Below, one piece after another: positions 14,369 to 17,103 of a stretch of DNA of 17,103 nucleotides. Numbering within the stretch: the stretch's first letter is position 1; every line of letters begins with the position of its first letter. The notes beneath the pieces are model-generated. The model worked only from the letters and a program-made list of their open reading frames with translations, was not told where the DNA came from and did no database searches. The stretch is from a candidate division TA06 bacterium SM23_40 (GTDB lineage Bacteria; LJUI01; SM1-40). Made by a program: the position numbers and the translations under genes. Location: NCBI GenBank assembly GCA_001303705.1, contig LJUI01000045.1, positions 1 to 17,103 on the forward strand, given 5' to 3'.

Positions 14369-15748
14369 TCACTCGATGACGACGAAGCCGAAGCTATCCT
14401 GGTCGAGGATGTCGCTGCCGTAGTCCCCCACACGTCCTATGTAGACGTACGGGCCGAGGGGCGCATTGTAAGGAACGGTGCGCCGGAGCTCCTTCACCCG
14501 CTCCTGATATGGTCCGAGAGGAACGGTCTGTGGCCCGGCCACCGGATTCCCCGGATACGGATTGTGATTCGGCAGCACGGCCTCGGTCCACCCGTCGACT
14601 GTCTGCGGGAGCCACGTGTTATTGCGCACGATGGCTGTTAGAACCAGCTCATCTCCACGAGCCACGACGTGATAGGGCGGCGGCTCGAGCTCGATAGTCA
14701 CATCGGGCATCGCCATGAGCCGCGCCGCATTCGTGTGGATGTCACCCTCAGCAGACGCCTTCGCATAGACGGGGCAGACCGCGTGCGGAGCTGTCCCATC
14801 GGGGATGTACACCTCAGTGGCGATGTTGAGAATCTCACCCGGGTTCAGCCACGCGTTGAAGGACTGCTGGGTGATCGGCCAGCCTTGCTCGTTCCAGACG
14901 AACACATCGTAGAACGAGTAGGCGATACCGATGTTGAGTATCTCGAACTCGACCGGGACCCATTCGCCCGGCAGTCCTTCCGGATGGTCTCTGACGAAGA
15001 CTCCGACAGCGCCGAGAAGAGGGCCGATGGATTCATAGATCAGGCCCTCCCCGGGGAAGATGGGGATGATGGTGAACGTGTCCGGAGGGATCATCGAACG
15101 ACTCATCATCGGCATGGCGCTCTCAGGATGGTTGAGGAACCGGGCGATCCCCGGTGCGGAGTCGTAGTCCGCGACGAACCAGCTCGTCAGTCCCGGCGGC
15201 TCCTCCCATTCGCCGCAGGCCTGTGCTACGGGGGTATTGAAACCGACCTGTTCTGCAAGACACCACTCAGGGGTCCCGGAACACGACTCGCCGCCGAACA
15301 TCTCGAGCATGCCATCATTGAGGTCGTACAGCGTTCCTCCCTCCTGTCGGTCGCCGTCTCCAGGCCACCCGCTATTGCGAGGGGGGATGTGGACTCGTGA
15401 CCGACCACCAGGCCTCGTCGAGACCTCTATGATTTTGCACCCGTTCCCCGCAGGCGGAGGTATGCAGCCCGGCCACCCGCAGGCGCACCTCAGTTCAATC
15501 ACCCCGCTATCGTTGTTAGCCTTCACCCAGAGACAGGTCTGGAGGTCGAAGATATCGCCTTCAGGCCAGCCGTGCCAGTGAGTGCCCCCGTCGGTTGAAT
15601 ACATGAGATCGTCATTATCTCCCGTAATCACCTTGCCGACCGCGCGGACATCATCGGCCAGCGCACTGCGCGCCGATACCGTCACGAGCAGGAGAGTCAG
15701 ACCGGCCACTATTGACAGGCATCTGCACGTCAATCCTTCGCTCCTCAT
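14369..15748 (-). CDS. Secreted beta-rich protein of unknown function (paralogue of the next gene)
   Basis: Protein of 459 residues with a Sec signal peptide: charged start, hydrophobic core LSIVAGLTLLLVTV, probable cleavage after ALA (residue 31). The N-terminal part up to about 180 is Cys- and Gly-rich and contains YSTDGGTHWHGWPEGD. A central domain starts at PPGLTSWFVADYDS. The last 110 or so residues form a beta-sandwich-like domain with VRNNT, QTVDGWTEAVLP, NPYPGNPVAGP and APLGPYVYIGRVGDY; similar repeats occur in large extracellular proteins of several candidate phyla. No catalytic motif is seen. GGGAGGGAACG precedes the ATG at 15748. Surface or matrix exposure is likely. Alignment with the protein at 16247-17103 covers roughly the last 280 residues at about half identity. 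Confidence 0.8.
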   Translation of the reverse strand: MRSEGLTCRCLSIVAGLTLLLVTVSARSALADDVRAVGKVITGDNDDLMYSTDGGTHWHGWPEGDIFDLQTCLWVKANNDSGVIELRCACGWPGCIPPPAGNGCKIIEVSTRPGGRSRVHIPPRNSGWPGDGDRQEGGTLYDLNDGMLEMFGGESCSGTPEWCLAEQVGFNTPVAQACGEWEEPPGLTSWFVADYDSAPGIARFLNHPESAMPMMSRSMIPPDTFTIIPIFPGEGLIYESIGPLLGAVGVFVRDHPEGLPGEWVPVEFEILNIGIAYSFYDVFVWNEQGWPITQQSFNAWLNPGEILNIATEVYIPDGTAPHAVCPVYAKASAEGDIHTNAARLMAMPDVTIELEPPPYHVVARGDELVLTAIVRNNTWLPQTVDGWTEAVLPNHNPYPGNPVAGPQTVPLGPYQERVKELRRTVPYNAPLGPYVYIGRVGDYGSDILDQDSFGFVVIE

Positions 15749-15785
15749 CGTTCCCTCCCTGCGTTGTAGTTCTTCCCGAGATGAG

Positions 15786-15791
15786 ATTGTA
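15786..15791 (-). promoter_or_regulatory. Possible -10 box close to the secreted-protein gene
   Basis: TACAAT (5 of 6) on the minus strand lies about 38 bases before the ATG, but no good -35 box stands 16-18 bases upstream. It is a weak alternative to the promoter at 15985-16014. Confidence 0.25.
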
Positions 15792-15984
15792 CATGGTCTG
15801 CTCGAGCGTGGTCGGTGTGGTGCAGCGATTCGGGTCAGTCAGTCGGCGCATCCGCACACGCGTCTCAGCTTCCCGACATGAAGAGCAGTCCCAGGTACCG
15901 TGACCTTCAAATAGAAAGAGGACCGCCGGGGTCCACACAATGCGCACTAGCCCTTCGACTCCGCCCTCCTTATCCACCGTTTTG

Positions 15985-16014
15985 ATGATATCACAGATGA
16001 CGCCACATTGTCAA
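15985..16014 (-). promoter_or_regulatory. Sigma-70-type promoter for the minus-strand secreted-protein gene
   Basis: On the minus strand a perfect TTGACA (16014-16009) is followed after 18 bases by TATCAT (15990-15985, 5 of 6). Transcription from about 15978 gives a leader of about 230 nt before the ATG at 15748. The leader has AAGGAGG near its start without a well-placed start codon. A minus-strand frame through the leader with a WDCSSC stretch runs into the secreted gene; I do not call it. Confidence 0.6.
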
Positions 16015-16050
16015 GGAGACTCTTGCCGCGGCTTCACACAGTGCTACGCA

Positions 16051-16096
16051 CCTGGAAACTCTCTTTCCAGGGCCGGGGTCACGTCCGGGGTCACGT
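16051..16096. repeat. Small hairpin and a 12-bp tandem direct repeat
   Basis: CCTGGAAA (16051-16058) pairs exactly with TTTCCAGG (16064-16071) over a 5-base loop. Immediately beside it CCGGGGTCACGT occurs twice head-to-tail (16073-16084 and 16085-16096). Both lie upstream of the promoter at 15985-16014, as expected for regulator sites, and downstream of the terminator of the preceding minus-strand gene. No regulator is identifiable. Confidence 0.5.
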
Positions 16097-16115
16097 GGCG
16101 ATATGCCCAGACACG

Positions 16116-16146
16116 GAGAGAGCGGGATTCGTCATCCCGCTCTCTC
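16116..16146 (-). terminator. Perfect 13-bp hairpin after the second secreted-protein gene
   Basis: GAGAGAGCGGGAT at 16116-16128 pairs completely with ATCCCGCTCTCTC at 16134-16146 over a 5-base loop. It lies 100 bp past the stop of the minus-strand gene at 16247. No U-run follows, so it may rely on Rho or act in 3'-end protection. Arm core, arm length and loop length equal those of the hairpin at 14300. Confidence 0.7.
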
Positions 16147-16246
16147 TTCCAATCGGCAACGTAAGCTTGATCGGTCTTGCCGCCTTCAGTGCTCCAGGTG
16201 GTTCGTCACGAGTGAGCCGTTGTCGTAATCTCATCTCGCCGGCGCA

Positions 16247-17103
16247 TCACTCGACGATGTCGAAGCTGAAGCCGTTCCAGTCGAGGATGTCGCTGGTGCC
16301 GGGCTCACCCAGATATCCCGTGTAGTAGTAGGTGCCGAGCGGCGCGGCTCCCGGCACCGTGTGTGACACGTCGCGCACGATCACCCCGTAAGGGCCGATG
16401 GTAGGAGTCTTGGGTCCAGCGACAGGATTTCCCCCATACGGATTGCCATTCGGCAGTATGACTTCGGTCCAGGCCTCGATGGTCTGTGGGATCGCCGTGT
16501 TGTTGCGCAGATGTGCGATCAGCTGCAGGTTTTCTCCGTGGTGCAGGACGGTGGCCAGGGGCACGAGCTCGATCGTCACGTCCGGCATCACGCTCAGCAG
16601 TGCCCAGTGCTTATACTCGTCGTCCCAGCTGGAAGCTGATGCTCCGACAGGACAGACCGTATGGGCTGGCGCCCATAGAGGTATATGGACCTCGGTCATG
16701 GCAAAGAAGCTCTCACCCGGGTACAGCAGCACGCCGTAGCTCTGCGTGCCCATCGGCCATCCGAGATCGTTCCAGAGAAAGATGTCGAAGAACGATTCGA
16801 CAACTCCAGTGTTGACTATCTCGAACTCGAGGGGAGCCCATTCGCCCGGCATCCCTTCAGGATCCTCGTTGACGAATATCCCGACCGTCGCTGGCTGGAT
16901 ACCGAACATGTTGTAGATCAGTCCCTCACCGGGGAAGATGGGCACCGTGTCCGGCCAGAGTATCCCGTGGCTGAGCATCGGCACGGGGCTCATGGGATGG
17001 TTGAGGATCCGGGCCTGGGCAGCCCCGGAGTCATAGTCGGCGGCAAACCAGCTTACCAGTCCGGGTGGCTCCGGACTCTGCCCCCAGGCGCGCGCCACAG
17101 GAG
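16247..17103 (-). CDS. Secreted beta-rich protein, paralogue of the neighbouring gene (5' end outside window)
   Basis: The C-terminal 285 residues of a protein closely related to the one at 14369-15748. Shared landmarks in the same order: PPGL-SWF-ADYDS, ILNHP, IFPGEGLIY, PEGMPGEW, WNDLGWP, PGE, MPDVTIEL, LRNNT, NPYGGNPVAGP, APLGTYYYTGY and SDILD. The GTG at 17098 is not the start: the codon before it encodes Pro, and Pro-Val-Ala-x-Ala matches the middle of the paralogue (TPVAQAC). The frame is open to the window edge, so about 175 residues including the signal peptide should lie beyond. Export is inferred from the paralogue. The 3' region 16147-16246 shows nothing else. Confidence 0.82.
   Translation of the reverse strand, partial: PVARAWGQSPEPPGLVSWFAADYDSGAAQARILNHPMSPVPMLSHGILWPDTVPIFPGEGLIYNMFGIQPATVGIFVNEDPEGMPGEWAPLEFEIVNTGVVESFFDIFLWNDLGWPMGTQSYGVLLYPGESFFAMTEVHIPLWAPAHTVCPVGASASSWDDEYKHWALLSVMPDVTIELVPLATVLHHGENLQLIAHLRNNTAIPQTIEAWTEVILPNGNPYGGNPVAGPKTPTIGPYGVIVRDVSHTVPGAAPLGTYYYTGYLGEPGTSDILDWNGFSFDIVE

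Noticed and set aside
15651-15977. Minus-strand frame of 108 codons with a WDCSSC motif in the secreted-gene leader
   Set aside because: It runs into the signal-peptide region of the downstream gene in another frame. The AAGGAGG near its start is not placed before a start codon and its composition looks random.
17096-17098. GTG as start of the second secreted protein
   Set aside because: The codon upstream is sense (Pro) and the Pro-Val-Ala context aligns with the interior of the paralogue, so the gene continues off the window.

Overview
The window is GC-rich, densely coded chromosomal DNA from a bacterium. Canonical AGGAGG-type ribosome sites, a likely sigma-54 promoter, bacillithiol-type deacetylase BshB1, an all-GH57 glycogen gene set and large secreted beta-rich proteins suggest an uncultured Gram-negative lineage (FCB-like or another candidate phylum). 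That taxonomic guess is inference and weak: there is no rRNA or other marker here. I see no phage, transposase, CRISPR array or tRNA.

Layout. (1) 3-167: the last 54 codons of a cysteine-rich (CCG-domain) iron-sulfur oxidoreductase subunit. (2) 168-444: a leader holding degenerate 22-bp tandem repeats, then bshB1 (445-1209). (3) 1210-1805: a long regulatory region with a dyad, overlapping sigma-70-like and sigma-54-like promoters, a leader hairpin, and fifteen in-phase degenerate 19-bp tandem repeats. The repeats run up to the ribosome site of a two-gene operon: a URO-D-superfamily protein (1806-2801), then nadA (2798-3898), overlapping by ATGA. (4) 3899-4176: a promoter inside an inverted repeat and a 5' leader of about 220 nt with a palindrome and short 18-bp repeats. 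(5) 4177-14220: a six-gene glycogen operon: glgA, a galT-like nucleotidyltransferase, three different GH57 enzymes (an amylase-type protein, a 4-alpha-glucanotransferase type and a branching-enzyme type) and glgC. (6) 14300-14330: a strong hairpin terminator between convergent units. (7) 14369-17103: two paralogous secreted proteins on the minus strand; the second runs off the window. Each is followed by a hairpin with the same 10-bp arm.

How the genes fit together. GlgC makes ADP-glucose, GlgA polymerises it and the GH57 branching enzyme adds alpha-1,6 branches. The GH57 glucanotransferase and the other GH57 protein would remodel or degrade the polymer, and the GalT-like enzyme would exchange hexose-1-phosphate with nucleotide sugar. 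No GH13 GlgB/GlgX and no glycogen phosphorylase is encoded here. NadA gives quinolinate for NAD; BshB1 gives GlcN-malate for bacillithiol.

The most unusual feature is non-coding. The leaders of the three plus-strand units each end in short degenerate tandem repeats (periods 22, 19 and 18 bp) that lead into the ribosome site and start codon. The 19-bp array is unmistakable; the other two are weaker.
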